Counted from the first letter of the stretch, positions 43,771-54,542 are shown. The stretch is DNA of 64,000 bases from Iodobacter fluviatilis (GCF_900451195.1 NZ_UGHR01000001.1:2728001-2792000); one strand, 5' to 3'. Numbers and translations are program-made. Notes: generated by a model not told the origin, from the sequence alone.

Positions 43771-44784
43771 TTACTTCAATGGCTGCGCAGCTAAAGGATT
43801 GCCGCCCAATGCATTGGAGATATCTGCAATCGCTTTTTGAGCACGTACGCTATTGCCTGCACCATCCAAAGGAGGTGAAATCACTGCAATACCAAATTTA
43901 CCCGGTGAAACCGCGATAATCCCGCCGCCTACACCGCTCTTGGCTGGCAAGCCGGTTTTGTACAGCCATTTGCCAGAATCATCATAAAGGCCAGCAGTGG
44001 CCATCACAGCCAACACTTCAGGCACGTTTTCTGTTTTTAATGCCTGCTTGCCAGTCACCGGATTCTTACCGCCATTAGCCAGCGTTGCGGCCATCATTGC
44101 CAAGTCTTTGGCATTCACGCCTACAGAACACTGACGGGTATAGATATCTGTTGCGCGATCTGGATCGGCTTTAATCTTACCGTAGGCATACATCAAGCGG
44201 CCAATCGCCTGATTACGCTGATTGCTAGCTGCTTCAGACTGATACACTTCATCCAGAACAGTCAGATGGCGGCCGGCGAAATCGTTGTAATAACCTAAAA
44301 TCTTGCTCCAGATTTCATCGTAATTTGCGCCCTTTACCATGCTGGTGGCAGCAATCGCGCCCGGGTTCACCATGGCATTCATTTCTGCACCACGGTTTTG
44401 CTCAATCGCAACGATAGAGTTAAACGCTTGGCCAGTGGCATCTACGCCCTGGTTATTCAGAATAGCGTCAGTACCAGACTCATCAATCACCTTGGCCATG
44501 GTAAAGACCTTAGAGATAGACTGAATCGAAACTTCCGTCGTCACATCACCCTTGGTGTAAACCTTGCCATCTGCGGTCACCAGCACGATCCCGAATACTT
44601 TTGGATCAACCTTTGCCAGCGCAGGGATGTAATCGGCATTTTTGCCTTCTTGCAAGCCTTTGTAATTATCGTAAGCGGCCGTTAGTGCAGCCTCTACTTC
44701 ACTCTTTTTAAATAAGTCTTTTGCTTGTGCGGCACCACTTAAAGCCAGTACCAATACAACAGCTAACATGCTGCGTTGTTTCAT
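43771..44784 (-). CDS. glsA: Glutaminase with signal peptide
   Basis: About 337 residues from the ATG at 44784, set by GAGGAG in front; in-frame ATGs further up are unlikely. Signal peptide MKQRSMLAVVLVLALSGAAQA. The serine beta-lactamase-like catalytic S-x-x-K is in 'SIQSISKVFTMA', followed by 'EMNAMVNPGAIAATSMV', 'LMYAYGKI', and 'TGLPAKSGVGGGIIAVSPGKFGIAVISPPLD'. It hydrolyses glutamine to glutamate and ammonia. Most bacterial GlsA proteins are cytoplasmic; the clear signal peptide makes this one periplasmic or secreted. Confidence 0.93.
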   Translation of the reverse strand: MKQRSMLAVVLVLALSGAAQAKDLFKKSEVEAALTAAYDNYKGLQEGKNADYIPALAKVDPKVFGIVLVTADGKVYTKGDVTTEVSIQSISKVFTMAKVIDESGTDAILNNQGVDATGQAFNSIVAIEQNRGAEMNAMVNPGAIAATSMVKGANYDEIWSKILGYYNDFAGRHLTVLDEVYQSEAASNQRNQAIGRLMYAYGKIKADPDRATDIYTRQCSVGVNAKDLAMMAATLANGGKNPVTGKQALKTENVPEVLAVMATAGLYDDSGKWLYKTGLPAKSGVGGGIIAVSPGKFGIAVISPPLDGAGNSVRAQKAIADISNALGGNPLAAQPLK

Positions 44785-44991
44785 TGTAAAGCTCCTCGTT
44801 AACGCGCCTTGGGTCGGAGCGCGCTGTAGGAAAATATACCAAATAAAAACGAAGGAGAAGTTGTACAAAGTCAGTTGCATATTCATCGCAAGAGGGGCAT
44901 GAAAACAGCCATGACGGCATAATTTTCAACACCAAATAACACAATTTTTTACCCTTTGTTCTCCGTATTAATACCGAAAAACCCTTAGGGT

Positions 44992-45035
44992 CTGTTGGCG
45001 TTTCATTCACGCAGCCATGAATGAAACGCCAACAG
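44992..45035. repeat. Long perfect inverted repeat (18-base arms)
   Basis: CTGTTGGCGTTTCATTCA and its exact complement flank an 8-base loop. The arms look like paired insertion-sequence ends, so this may be a collapsed miniature element; it also could act as a terminator or cruciform. Confidence 0.6.
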
Positions 45036-45082
45036 CCTCTGGTGAATATCAAACAATTTCAGCGCTGCCCCCACGATGAAAA

Positions 45083-45111
45083 TAAAAAAAGCACTCGATA
45101 AAGAGTGCTTT
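45083..45111 (-). terminator. Terminator of the DUF2726 gene
   Basis: Read on the minus strand: AAAGCACTC, TTTATC, GAGTGCTTTTTTTATT. It lies 24 bases after the stop. A strong stem with a T run. Confidence 0.88.
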
Positions 45112-45131
45112 CTCTGAATATAGCCTGACAA

Positions 45132-45620
45132 TTAGGCGTCTAATGTAATCACCGGTCTAAGCGCCGCCCTGATAGTGGCTTCATCAGGCAAGTCTTTTGC
45201 CTGCCAGCGAATGACAGGAATCCCTGCCGAGCTTAAGGCCTTATCTTTTTTTGCATCGGCCAGCTGGCGATCCTGCCGCTGATGGCTGGCATCATCCAGC
45301 TCGATCACCGCAACGATGCTGGAATCCTTATTACACACCACAAAATCAGCGCTCATACGGTTAATCCGGTTTAACCATGCGAGATAGTTATTCCCTTTTT
45401 TAATCCCCAGCAAACTAGAGAGCTGCACCTGCGCCAGCACAATATGCTCTGGCATCGCTTTTAGCAGCCGGAAATACAGCACCTGCTCTGGTGTAGTCAG
45501 CGGATTTTTAGCATAAAACGGCCAGACCCCCGCCGTATCAGCCCCCTGTGCCCTGGCTTTTAAGATGGAAATAAACATAAAAACAGCGCCAATCAACAGC
45601 AAAAGCACAAGAAATTTCAT
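45132..45620 (-). CDS. DUF2726 protein with N-terminal membrane anchor
   Basis: 162 residues. The first 20 form a membrane helix or uncleaved signal (FLVLLLLIGAVFMFISIL). The rest is DUF2726: 'KNPLTTPEQVLYFRLLKAMPEHIVLAQVQLSSLLGI', 'NRMSADFVVCNKDSSIVAVIELDDASH', 'DAKKDKALSSAGIPVIRWQAKDLP'. The D-F-V-V ... E-L-D ... K pattern matches the PD-(D/E)xK nuclease-like fold. Role unknown; the family is widespread in proteobacteria, often with a topoisomerase-type zinc finger, absent here. Confidence 0.85.
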   Translation of the reverse strand: MKFLVLLLLIGAVFMFISILKARAQGADTAGVWPFYAKNPLTTPEQVLYFRLLKAMPEHIVLAQVQLSSLLGIKKGNNYLAWLNRINRMSADFVVCNKDSSIVAVIELDDASHQRQDRQLADAKKDKALSSAGIPVIRWQAKDLPDEATIRAALRPVITLDA

Positions 45621-45730
45621 TTTATTTCCATAAAAAGGAGTGAGTAAGACCCAAGATCAAAACCCTATTGGCTTTAGCAAGCGCCGACACGATTGTTGCT
45701 GCACGGCGGGCTTTTAACCCGCCATGCAAA

Positions 45731-47116
<1,386 letters not shown>

Positions 47117-47304
47117 GGGTGCTGTTTCGTTGGCGTAAAAGAGTGATTCTACCAAAGCTGCCCTCCAAGCGCTTCATCAGCGAACGCTAAGAATCAGGAA
47201 GGAGTGATTTTCACTTAAAGCCAGCAAAACCATCTTACCCTCGTTGACAGAAAAATCTTTGCACATTATAAGAATACTTCTCAACATGACAAGCAGGTAA
47301 AACC

Positions 47305-47523
47305 GTGCGTAAAAAAAACATCGCAATCATTGCCTTAAGCTTACTAGCCAGCGCCTGCAGCAGTGTTCCGGCAGAAAATAAGCAATATGCCGAGATGGAT
47401 GAAAAGGAATATGTAACCGGCAGCAATATTCCACGCAAAGATCGCAGCAACGTTAAAGTGTATGACAAAGAATTATTACGCGAATTACAAGACCGCCCTG
47501 CCGTTTCGCCAAATATGAATTAA
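47305..47523 (+). CDS. Small lipoprotein
   Basis: 72 residues with a GTG start preceded by CAGGT. Signal peptide and lipobox LASAC|S at about residue 18. The mature 54 residues are polar and charged ('EKEYVTGSNIPRKDRSNVKVYDKELLRELQDRP'). The same 'YVTGSxIPRKD' pattern is found in small conserved lipoproteins of betaproteobacteria, from memory, without known function. It is divergent from cysS. Confidence 0.75.
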   Translation: MRKKNIAIIALSLLASACSSVPAENKQYAEMDEKEYVTGSNIPRKDRSNVKVYDKELLRELQDRPAVSPNMN

Positions 47524-48030
47524 GTAGCGTCCTCATTGCATATCAAGCCCGCAATACCCCAATCGTTAAAGCCTGATATGCAATGACTCTACCCATAAGC
47601 AATGCCTGTTTTAAACATTGCTGCATGCAAAGGGATGCACTTCATTGTGCCAGCAACTCCCCTCTTTTTTAGCCTGTCCTCTTTTGTTAAAAAAATGAGG
47701 GTGCTCCGCGCCATCCATCAGCATAAAAAAGCACCTCCCTCAGATTTGCACTAAAGCCGGAGTTTTTTGTGTTTACACATAAGCATTCCAGCCAGACAAA
47801 ATATCTGACCTTAAATAGCAAAAAAATGTAAGCAATTTTGAAATATAAATACTACCAAGCTTATGTATAGATGACTGATGAGTAAATAATTCCAATCCAC
47901 TGGCCCCTTAAATTCGGCACTTAATCCTCTCTGACGGCTTTCTGTCGCAAACACAAAAAACTTCACCCAGGCTCATTATGATAGCTAGCGTAAACCGCCT
48001 ACTACCTAAGCCAGATCTTCAGGAGCCCCA
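47524..48030. other. Long intergenic region with an inverted repeat
   Basis: 507 bases. Arms CATTGCATATCA (47534-47545) and TGATATGCAATG (47574-47585), 12 bases each, lie just after the lipoprotein stop. The rest is AT-rich after 47800 with no gene seen. The promoter for the 48031 gene lies at its right end. Confidence 0.5.
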
Positions 48031-48909
48031 ATGCTTAAATCATCACTGCTCACACTATTACTTGCATCGATTGGTTTTGCCCATGCAGGCACCAATGTTG
48101 ACATGACCATTACTCCGCTTGGCACGCCCAAGTTTGATTTTGATGATGGTGGTCAGGCCAGACTGGAAAGCCTGCAAGCAAACTTTGGCATCAATCACGA
48201 TATTAACCAGCGGCACAATATTGGGGTTAATCTTCAAGTGGCCCGTGAAACATGGCACTTTGACCAAAACCCATGGAAAGTCAGCGAGCCTTGGAAGCAA
48301 TTAGAAAGAGTTACTTTTTCTGTACCCTATCGTTATAACTCCCAAAATGGCTGGTTTTATTCTGCTACGTTTGACGCAAGTAATAGCAAAGAAAAAAATG
48401 CCGATACCAAAGAAAGTTGGATTTACGGCATGAATGCCTCTGTGGCACATGCTTTTTCGCCTACATTATTGCTGGGCGTGGGCGCGGGGGTATACCGTCA
48501 ATTAGAAAAAACGCAGGGCTTTCCTTTCTTGATTATCGACTGGAAAATCACCCCTAGCCTTACACTAGCCAATCCCTTTACCGTTGGCCCCGTTGGCCCT
48601 GCCGGGCTGGAGCTGAGCTGGGCCCTTACGCCTCAATTTGAGATTGGAGCCGGTGCTGCCATGCGTCAGTTTCAGTATCGCTTAGCCAAAAATAATCCCC
48701 TCGCACCGGATGGTGTATTAGAAGAGCAATACGCCCCGGTCTTTTTACACGCTGCTTATAAAATTCAGCCCAACTGGCGGCTTGATGCTTACACCGGTGT
48801 AGCTGCTGGCGGCAAGTTCACCATTCTGGATAGCAATGGCAACGAGCTAAACAATGAAAAAGCCAAGAAAATCCCATTCTTTGGCTTTGCAATTAATGGC
48901 CGCTTCTAA
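48031..48909 (+). CDS. Probable outer-membrane beta-barrel protein
   Basis: 292 residues, not recognised by name. Signal peptide MLKSSLLTLLLASIGFAHA. The rest is a series of alternating strands ('LQANFGINHDINQRHNIGVNLQVA', 'VTFSVPYRYNSQNGWFYSATFDAS', 'FLIIDWKITPSLTLANPF', 'GLELSWALTPQFEIGAGAAMRQFQYRL', 'APVFLHAAYKIQPNWRLDAYTGVAAGG') ending in phenylalanine (FAINGRF), the outer-membrane insertion signal. Size suits a 10-14-strand barrel. It stands alone. Confidence 0.72.
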   Translation: MLKSSLLTLLLASIGFAHAGTNVDMTITPLGTPKFDFDDGGQARLESLQANFGINHDINQRHNIGVNLQVARETWHFDQNPWKVSEPWKQLERVTFSVPYRYNSQNGWFYSATFDASNSKEKNADTKESWIYGMNASVAHAFSPTLLLGVGAGVYRQLEKTQGFPFLIIDWKITPSLTLANPFTVGPVGPAGLELSWALTPQFEIGAGAAMRQFQYRLAKNNPLAPDGVLEEQYAPVFLHAAYKIQPNWRLDAYTGVAAGGKFTILDSNGNELNNEKAKKIPFFGFAINGRF

Positions 48910-49080
48910 ACCCTGATTACGGGCAATAGCTTAAGAGTGCCAGCAAAAATCAAAAGGAGAGCGGATTCATTCCGCCTCCTTATTTCCATGCATCACCTCA
49001 TACCATGTGCATAATTAATACTTGTGTAAGTAATTCAAAGCAGAGATACTTGGACATACTTACAAACACAAGTGATTGAA

Positions 49081-49476
49081 ATGCAATACCCCAGCATTTT
49101 CAGGCCTTATACCGCATCCTTGATTGATTTTTTGATGGTTTTACTGATCCTGTGGGCAATTTCCAACTCACCGCTGGAGCCTCTCTTTCACGAATCAGCA
49201 TTCGGGCTGTTTATTGTGCTGCTGCTTTGCTATGAGCCCATTGCTACCCTGCTCGCCTGCAGTCTTGGCCAGTATCTGATGCGTTTTAGGGTCAGAAACC
49301 ATTCTGATCTAAGCAGAATAAGCGGGCCTCAAGCCTATGGCCGCTTTTCTATAAAATGCAGCTTAGGCATCGTATCCCTGCTCCTTATTCCCGCACGCAA
49401 AGACCGCCGGGCCATTCATGATGTGGTCGCGAAAACCATTGTGATTGAAGCGAAAAAGCCCCCTCTTATTGCCTGA
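49081..49476 (+). CDS. RDD-family membrane protein
   Basis: About 131 residues from the ATG at 49081; a GTG nine bases earlier is also in frame and neither start has a clear ribosome site. Two to three membrane helices. The RDD pattern: 'RPYTASLIDFLMVLLIL' (R and D in helix 1), 'SLGQYLMRFRVRN' (the G-x2-L-x4-V turn), and 'RKDRRAIHDVVAKTIVI'. Function of the family is not settled (ion or small-solute transport proposed). It lies alone upstream of the CPBP protease gene. Confidence 0.78.
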   Translation: MQYPSIFRPYTASLIDFLMVLLILWAISNSPLEPLFHESAFGLFIVLLLCYEPIATLLACSLGQYLMRFRVRNHSDLSRISGPQAYGRFSIKCSLGIVSLLLIPARKDRRAIHDVVAKTIVIEAKKPPLIA

Positions 49477-49598
49477 AAATATTCAGATTTAAATCAGGGG
49501 ATGCAGAGTATGTAATCCAATTGGTCAGAGTATTTTTTAGCACTAAATGGCATGAAATACATCGAATATCGCTCGTTCCGACTCATTAAAAATAAAAA

Positions 49599-50456
49599 AT
49601 GAAAAAATTTAATATTCCTCATTTATTTAACAACACCCCTTCACGTATTGTTTTACTATTTTCAGTAGCCTTATCTTGTATATTTGTAATAGTCTCGATT
49701 ATATTTTTTTCAGTAGTACACGCATTACAGAGCAATTTAATCCAGCAACTTATTTCAAATATTTTTTCATTTACCAGTATATTTCTTCTGCTGCACTTAT
49801 ATATTTTAAAGAATGAGTTTTTAAGCTGGCGCGAATTACTCGGCAAGCCACCTGAAAATTGGTGGTGGGTTTTACTTGCTATTCCCTTAGTAGCACTCAC
49901 ACTGACTTGTACCTACGCTGTTTTTTATCCAATATCGGTCTATTTTCCTGACTATGTACGCAGCTGGATCAGCAATGATTCTTCTGTCAAAATGCTAAAA
50001 GGTGAGGTACTTTATAATTTTTTAATCTTCATCCTCATCACTATCATTGGTCCTGTTCTTGAAGAGTTTATATTCAGAGGCTATTTACTAAACCGCTGGG
50101 CCAATCGCTTTGGGGTGTACTGGGGAATCATCTTAAGCTCGGCGCTATTTGCCAGCTTACACCCTGAGTTATTAGGTCACTTTCTTTCCTCCATCGCATT
50201 CAGCCTGATTTACTTCAAAACCCGCAGTCTGTGGCTGCCCATTGCTATTCATATGCTGAATAATTTTATTTCCTGCATCTGGGAATGGGTATCACTGACA
50301 GATAACGCCTCAATTCATCCGCAAGATGCATTAAGCCAGTTTCAAAGTGAATGGTGGCTCGCCCTGCCAGGACTATTAGCCATCCCAGTTTTATATCTAT
50401 TTTGGCACCGGCATATCCGGGGCTTATTTTCTTCCCCCGGCATTCAACACAATTAA
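49599..50456 (+). CDS. CPBP-family intramembrane glutamic endopeptidase
   Basis: 285 residues, about seven to eight helices. The catalytic motifs are 'GPVLEEFIFRGYLLNRW' (EE-x3-R, about 149-155), 'SSALFASLHPE' (F-x3-H), and 'PIAIHMLNNF' (H-x3-N). The family includes CaaX prenyl-protease-like and bacteriocin-immunity proteins. The gene is visibly more AT-rich at its start than its neighbours. The GNAT-Nudix gene begins six bases after its stop, so the two may be co-transcribed. Substrate unknown. Confidence 0.88.
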   Translation: MKKFNIPHLFNNTPSRIVLLFSVALSCIFVIVSIIFFSVVHALQSNLIQQLISNIFSFTSIFLLLHLYILKNEFLSWRELLGKPPENWWWVLLAIPLVALTLTCTYAVFYPISVYFPDYVRSWISNDSSVKMLKGEVLYNFLIFILITIIGPVLEEFIFRGYLLNRWANRFGVYWGIILSSALFASLHPELLGHFLSSIAFSLIYFKTRSLWLPIAIHMLNNFISCIWEWVSLTDNASIHPQDALSQFQSEWWLALPGLLAIPVLYLFWHRHIRGLFSSPGIQHN

Positions 50457-50461
50457 AAACC

Positions 50462-51427
50462 ATGCCCTTAGCAAATAAAATGCTCCACCACCGCCCCATT
50501 CAAAGCAGCGATCAAGCCCTCATCTGGGATTTACTCCACATTGCACTGTGGGACCCGCCACCCTCAGGCTTGCGGCCAAAGGAAGTGCTGAACGATGAGC
50601 GCGTGCGTATTTATGCGGCAGATTGGGGCAAGGATGGCGACGTAGGCGTTATGGCTTTACTCGGCACACACGTCATCGGCGCTTGCTGGATGCGTCTATT
50701 GCCTAGGCAACAAGGCTTGGCATGGATTGATGAAACGACACCCCAGCTTGCTATTGCTCTTTTTGCTGATTATCAACAGCAAGGCTACGGCTCTGGCCTG
50801 CTGCGCAGTGCGCTGGATTCCGCCCGTGCCACAGGATATCGTCAGGTGTCACTGACGGTGCATCCAGAAAATCCTGCCAAGCGCCTGTATGAAAAATATG
50901 GCTTTCAGGAAGTGGGGCAAAGAAACGGCTACTGTCTGATGCTTTGTAAATTAGGCCCACTTCCTGCACGCTTAGCCCATTCCGTGCAGGTCTTTTTATT
51001 TAAAGAAGATCACGGCCAACGGTATTGGCTATTACTTCAGCGCCATGCAAGGCCTGATTTAGCTTTACCGGATTTCTGGCAAGGTGTTTCTGGGGCAATG
51101 GAAGTGGGAGAAAGCCTCTGCGATACTGCCTTACGTGAAGTATGGGAAGAAACAGGCATTCGTTTACTGCAGCTCCGCAACACAGGCTTTCATCATCACT
51201 ATCCGATCAAGCCCCAATGGCGTGCCGCTTACGGCGCAGAGCCAAGCCACGTCACCGAGTATATTTTCTGCGCCCAAATCAATACCGACCCCATCCTGTC
51301 AACCGAGCATAAAAACTGGCACTGGTATCCCTTTGAAGCCGCGCTTGAAATGCTTAGTTTTGAAAACAATGCAAACGGCTTAAAAGCAGCACAGGCCTGC
51401 ATCGCACACACAGAGAAAACCCAATGA
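50462..51427 (+). CDS. Fusion of GNAT acetyltransferase and Nudix hydrolase
   Basis: About 321 residues. ATG at 50462 or 50480; an earlier in-frame ATG (50351) lies within the CPBP gene. Residues about 8-165 are a GNAT domain ('ALFADYQQQGYGSGLLRSALDSARATGYRQVSLTVHPENPAKRLYEKYGFQEVGQRNGYCLML'). Residues about 175-321 are a Nudix domain with an intact box (G-x5-E-x7-REVWEETGI, about 210-232) and NudB-like features ('FWQGVSGAMEVGE', 'TEHKNWHWYPFEAALEML'). NudB hydrolyses dihydroneopterin triphosphate; here the substrate is unproved. It overlaps the next start by four bases. Confidence 0.88.
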   Translation: MPLANKMLHHRPIQSSDQALIWDLLHIALWDPPPSGLRPKEVLNDERVRIYAADWGKDGDVGVMALLGTHVIGACWMRLLPRQQGLAWIDETTPQLAIALFADYQQQGYGSGLLRSALDSARATGYRQVSLTVHPENPAKRLYEKYGFQEVGQRNGYCLMLCKLGPLPARLAHSVQVFLFKEDHGQRYWLLLQRHARPDLALPDFWQGVSGAMEVGESLCDTALREVWEETGIRLLQLRNTGFHHHYPIKPQWRAAYGAEPSHVTEYIFCAQINTDPILSTEHKNWHWYPFEAALEMLSFENNANGLKAAQACIAHTEKTQ

Positions 51428-52245
51428 ACACCTCCCCAGCCGAGCAATTTTTAATAGATTTTCATAATCAGCAACCCGGCATTACTTCCCATTCTTTTCA
51501 ATCGCTGAGCGCGACCATGAGCGGGCAGCTTTATACATCATCTTACGAATGCCTTGCAAAAGACGTGGCAAGCGATGCCACCGTACTTGATTTGGCCTGT
51601 GGCGATGGCTTTTTGCTCTCCATTTTGCCTGCCCGCACCCTTATCGGTGTTGATATGAGCACTGGCGAGCTGGCCGCTGCGCGGCAAAGGCTGGGGGATC
51701 GCACCATTTTGCACCACGGCAAGGCACAATCTCTGCCTGTAGAAAACCAACGCTGCGATATCGTGCTTTGCCATATGGCCCTGATGCTGATGGATCAGCT
51801 GGATGATGTGCTCGGCGAAATCCAGCGCGTACTTAAACCAAGCGGGCACTTCTCTTTTGTCATTGGCGCGGCCGCACCGCCCAGCGCGGTGATGGATGCC
51901 TATATAACGCGGCTTCGGGCACTTTATCAGCACGAAAGCGCAAAAGCGCTGCGTTTTGGCGACCAACGCCTTGCTAAAGAAGAAAGCATCATCAGCACAC
52001 TGACGCCTTATTTCACACAAATTAAAATTGAAAAAATCACAATCAGCCGCCGCTACACCCCGGATGAAGTCTGGTCCTGGTTTGAAGGCTGCTATGACCT
52101 GGCATTTTTAGCCACAGAGCCACGCCAGCAATTTCATGCGGCCTATTTGCAAGAGCTAGCAGCGCTATGTGAAGACGATGGGAAAGTGGCTTTTGCAGAT
52201 TGCATGCTGAAGATATCAGCAAGAGCAGCAGCGCATAGCCACTGA
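51424..52245 (+). CDS. Class I SAM-dependent methyltransferase
   Basis: 273 residues. SAM motif I 'VLDLACGDGFLLSIL' (about 57-71), acidic motif 'LIGVDMSTGELAAARQRLG', motif at 'AQSLPVENQRCDIVLCHMALMLMDQLDDVLGEIQRVLKPSGHFSFVI' as in the UbiE/type 11 methyltransferases. Substrate unknown. Translationally coupled to the GNAT-Nudix gene (ATGA overlap). Confidence 0.88.
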   Translation: MNTSPAEQFLIDFHNQQPGITSHSFQSLSATMSGQLYTSSYECLAKDVASDATVLDLACGDGFLLSILPARTLIGVDMSTGELAAARQRLGDRTILHHGKAQSLPVENQRCDIVLCHMALMLMDQLDDVLGEIQRVLKPSGHFSFVIGAAAPPSAVMDAYITRLRALYQHESAKALRFGDQRLAKEESIISTLTPYFTQIKIEKITISRRYTPDEVWSWFEGCYDLAFLATEPRQQFHAAYLQELAALCEDDGKVAFADCMLKISARAAAHSH

Positions 52246-52436
52246 AAACATGAAACAAAGAGACTTGGGGTGAGGATATTCTGTCATTCTCTTACACTTT
52301 CACAGTAAAACAAGCCGCTGGGCCAGTGCGGTGTGGAGAAATGGCGGTGTAATTTTTAGCAATCCCCACGCCAACCTTGCTTATGTCATAAACGTCCTTT
52401 AACCTCTGGGTACTTACACATACAGCAAGATGACTA

Positions 52437-53297
52437 ATGACTTTTGATAATTTTATTAAAACAGCATGGGCAGATCACGGCGATCAGCCCTTAGTCGTTG
52501 CAGAGCGACTAAGCACCTCGCCCCAGCTGGCACAAACAAGCAGCCAGATTCAGGCTTTCACCCGCTTAATTACCCATGTGTATGGCGAGCATCTTGCGGA
52601 CTGGGATGCGGGCATTGCCCTGCTGCAATCACTCCCCCGCTTAGCAAACGAGCCCGCCGCGCTCAGCGCCATTGCCGTCAGCACCGCCACCCTCAAATAT
52701 GGCCGGGGCGATCAGGATGCGCTGGCTTCGCTTACGCCACTTGAGCAGACCATTACACTAGCAACGGCAAGTAGCCTCTTTGCCGCACAGCAAAAACTAG
52801 CCATGGCCATAGACAGTTATTCACAAGCGCTGATGAGCTATCCAGAATTCACCGGCCTGCCTGAAGAAATCCCCGTTCATCGCGCGCTTGCCGTGGGGGG
52901 CAATCATCTGGCCTGTGTATTAGAGGAGCAAAAGCAGCGCAGCACAACCGAAACGGCCGCCATGCTGCAGGCCGCGCAAAGCGCCCTTAAGCACTGGCAG
53001 CGGGCAGGCTCTTGGCTGGAAACCGAGCGCGCTCAATACCGCCTCTGCCGCAGCAACTTGCAAGCCGGGCTTAAAGATCAAGCGGTGCAAGCGGCCCGGC
53101 GCTGCTTAGAGATCTGCACGCAAAATAATGCACCGGCCTTTGAGCTATTTTTTGCCCATGCTGTACTGGCCATCGCTCAAAAAGACCAGAACGATGCCTT
53201 TGAACTACACCGCGCTGCAGCCATCGTCTGTCTTGAGCAAGTCCCCGCTGATGAACAACACTGGTGTGAGGCAGAGTTGAAGGAGTTGAATAAGTAA
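52437..53297 (+). CDS. Helical (TPR-like) protein of unknown function
   Basis: 286 residues, cytoplasmic, no recognised name. Nearly all helix, with repeats of helix-turn-helix size from about 90 on ('AQQKLAMAIDSYSQALMSYPE', 'ALKHWQRAGSWLETERAQYRLCRSNLQAGLKDQAVQAARRCLEIC', 'AHAVLAIAQKDQNDAFELHRAAAIVC'), resembling degenerate tetratricopeptide repeats. Such proteins usually mediate protein contacts. Stands between a methyltransferase and a phosphoesterase gene, both in the same direction but with gaps of 122-191 bases. Confidence 0.7.
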   Translation: MTFDNFIKTAWADHGDQPLVVAERLSTSPQLAQTSSQIQAFTRLITHVYGEHLADWDAGIALLQSLPRLANEPAALSAIAVSTATLKYGRGDQDALASLTPLEQTITLATASSLFAAQQKLAMAIDSYSQALMSYPEFTGLPEEIPVHRALAVGGNHLACVLEEQKQRSTTETAAMLQAAQSALKHWQRAGSWLETERAQYRLCRSNLQAGLKDQAVQAARRCLEICTQNNAPAFELFFAHAVLAIAQKDQNDAFELHRAAAIVCLEQVPADEQHWCEAELKELNK

Positions 53298-53419
53298 AAA
53301 GATGCTGGGTGGGGCTGGCCAGCCAATGGGCTGAGCCCTGCTATATCTTGGCAGCAACCACCCTAGAATACTCATCATCTGGCAAATCATAAGCCCCCCA
53401 CTCAAACACAGGACACCCC

Positions 53420-54148
53420 ATGCGCCTTGCCCTTGTTTCAGATATTCACGGTAATTTGCCCGCCTTAGAGGCCGTGGTTAAAGATATGTCCCGCCGGGGA
53501 GTGGACGCGGTGGTCAACCTAGGAGACAGCCTTTCCGGCCCCCTGATGCCGCTAGAAACGGCGCAGTTTTTAATGGCGCAAGACTGGGTGCATTTAGCAG
53601 GCAATCACGAGCGCCAGCTTTTGGCAGCAAAGAATATGAATGCATCCGATGCGTTTACACACAGCAAGCTGGGGGCCAAAGAATGGGCTTGGCTGTCTAC
53701 ATTGCGAAGCTGCGCCCCCCTTAATTCTGATGTCCTACTCTGCCACGGCACGCCGCGCAGCGATATTGAATACTTTATGGAAACCATAGAGCCAGCGCGC
53801 CTGCGCCTAGCTACTCAGGCAGAAATCCAGCAACGCATGGGCGATGTGCGGGCAGGCTTAGTTGCCTGTGGCCATACGCATCTCCCCAGAATGATGCGCA
53901 GCAGCTTAGGCCAGCTGATGATCAACCCCGGCAGCGTGGGCCTGCCCGCTTACGACGATATTCACCCTTATCCGCATAAAGTAGAAAACGGCAGCCCCGA
54001 CGCCCGTTATGCCATTGTGGAGCAAGACAAAGGCAGCTGGTCTGGCAGTTTAATTGCCGTTCCTTATAAATATAAAGCCATGGCCAAACTCGCGCAGGCA
54101 AGACAGAGGCCGGAATGGGCTAAGGCTTTATTAAGCGGATATGTTTAA
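53420..54148 (+). CDS. Metallophosphoesterase (YfcE/MJ0936-like)
   Basis: 242 residues. All metal-binding motifs are present in order: D-x-H in 'LVSDIHGNLPAL', GDS in 'VNLGDSLSG', GNHE in 'LAGNHERQL', H in 'LLCHGTPRSD', and GHTH in 'ACGHTHLPRMM', then 'INPGSVGLP'. It is a dinuclear-metal phosphodiesterase or phosphatase acting on a small molecule. Transcribed alone with a hairpin after it. Confidence 0.92.
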   Translation: MRLALVSDIHGNLPALEAVVKDMSRRGVDAVVNLGDSLSGPLMPLETAQFLMAQDWVHLAGNHERQLLAAKNMNASDAFTHSKLGAKEWAWLSTLRSCAPLNSDVLLCHGTPRSDIEYFMETIEPARLRLATQAEIQQRMGDVRAGLVACGHTHLPRMMRSSLGQLMINPGSVGLPAYDDIHPYPHKVENGSPDARYAIVEQDKGSWSGSLIAVPYKYKAMAKLAQARQRPEWAKALLSGYV

Positions 54149-54542
54149 TGACTTTACTCGTTTTAAAAATCAGAAAAAACAGCACTTCAGCAGTCCCCCT
54201 TGTAATGGGCTGCTGAATACATCAGTAAATGCCCAATTAAATCATTCTGAATAAATCCAAAGTAAAAACTCCGCAAGAAAAAGTATCCGTAAAAAATGAT
54301 TACTGTGCTGGCGTTTCCAGTAAAGAAACCACGGCAGCACGCCCCGCCTGTGAGCAAGACTCAACTTTATCTTTGTTAGCCCGCCAATTAATATAAAGGC
54401 GAATACGATCTATTAATAGGCGTTGGCTATGCCTGTTCTTGAGATTGTCTCTAAATCACTCAGGCAAACAAGATTAATTTGCCGGGGAGCAGATATCTCG
54501 CAATAATTCAAAACCTGACATTTTGCCCACATAAATAATTTC
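54149..54542. other. Intergenic region after the phosphoesterase gene
   Basis: 394 bases. A hairpin TTCAGCAG (54186-54193) / CTGCTGAA (54210-54217) with inner CCC/GGG pairing serves as a probable terminator. The rest has no gene or repeat that I can see. Confidence 0.5.

Larger units (their letters stand above)
44785..45131. other. Gap upstream of glsA with a long inverted repeat
   Basis: 347 bases. It contains the glsA promoter region (no clear boxes), a long inverted repeat (44992-45035) and a terminator for the DUF2726 gene (45083-45111), each entered separately. No gene seen. Confidence 0.5.
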
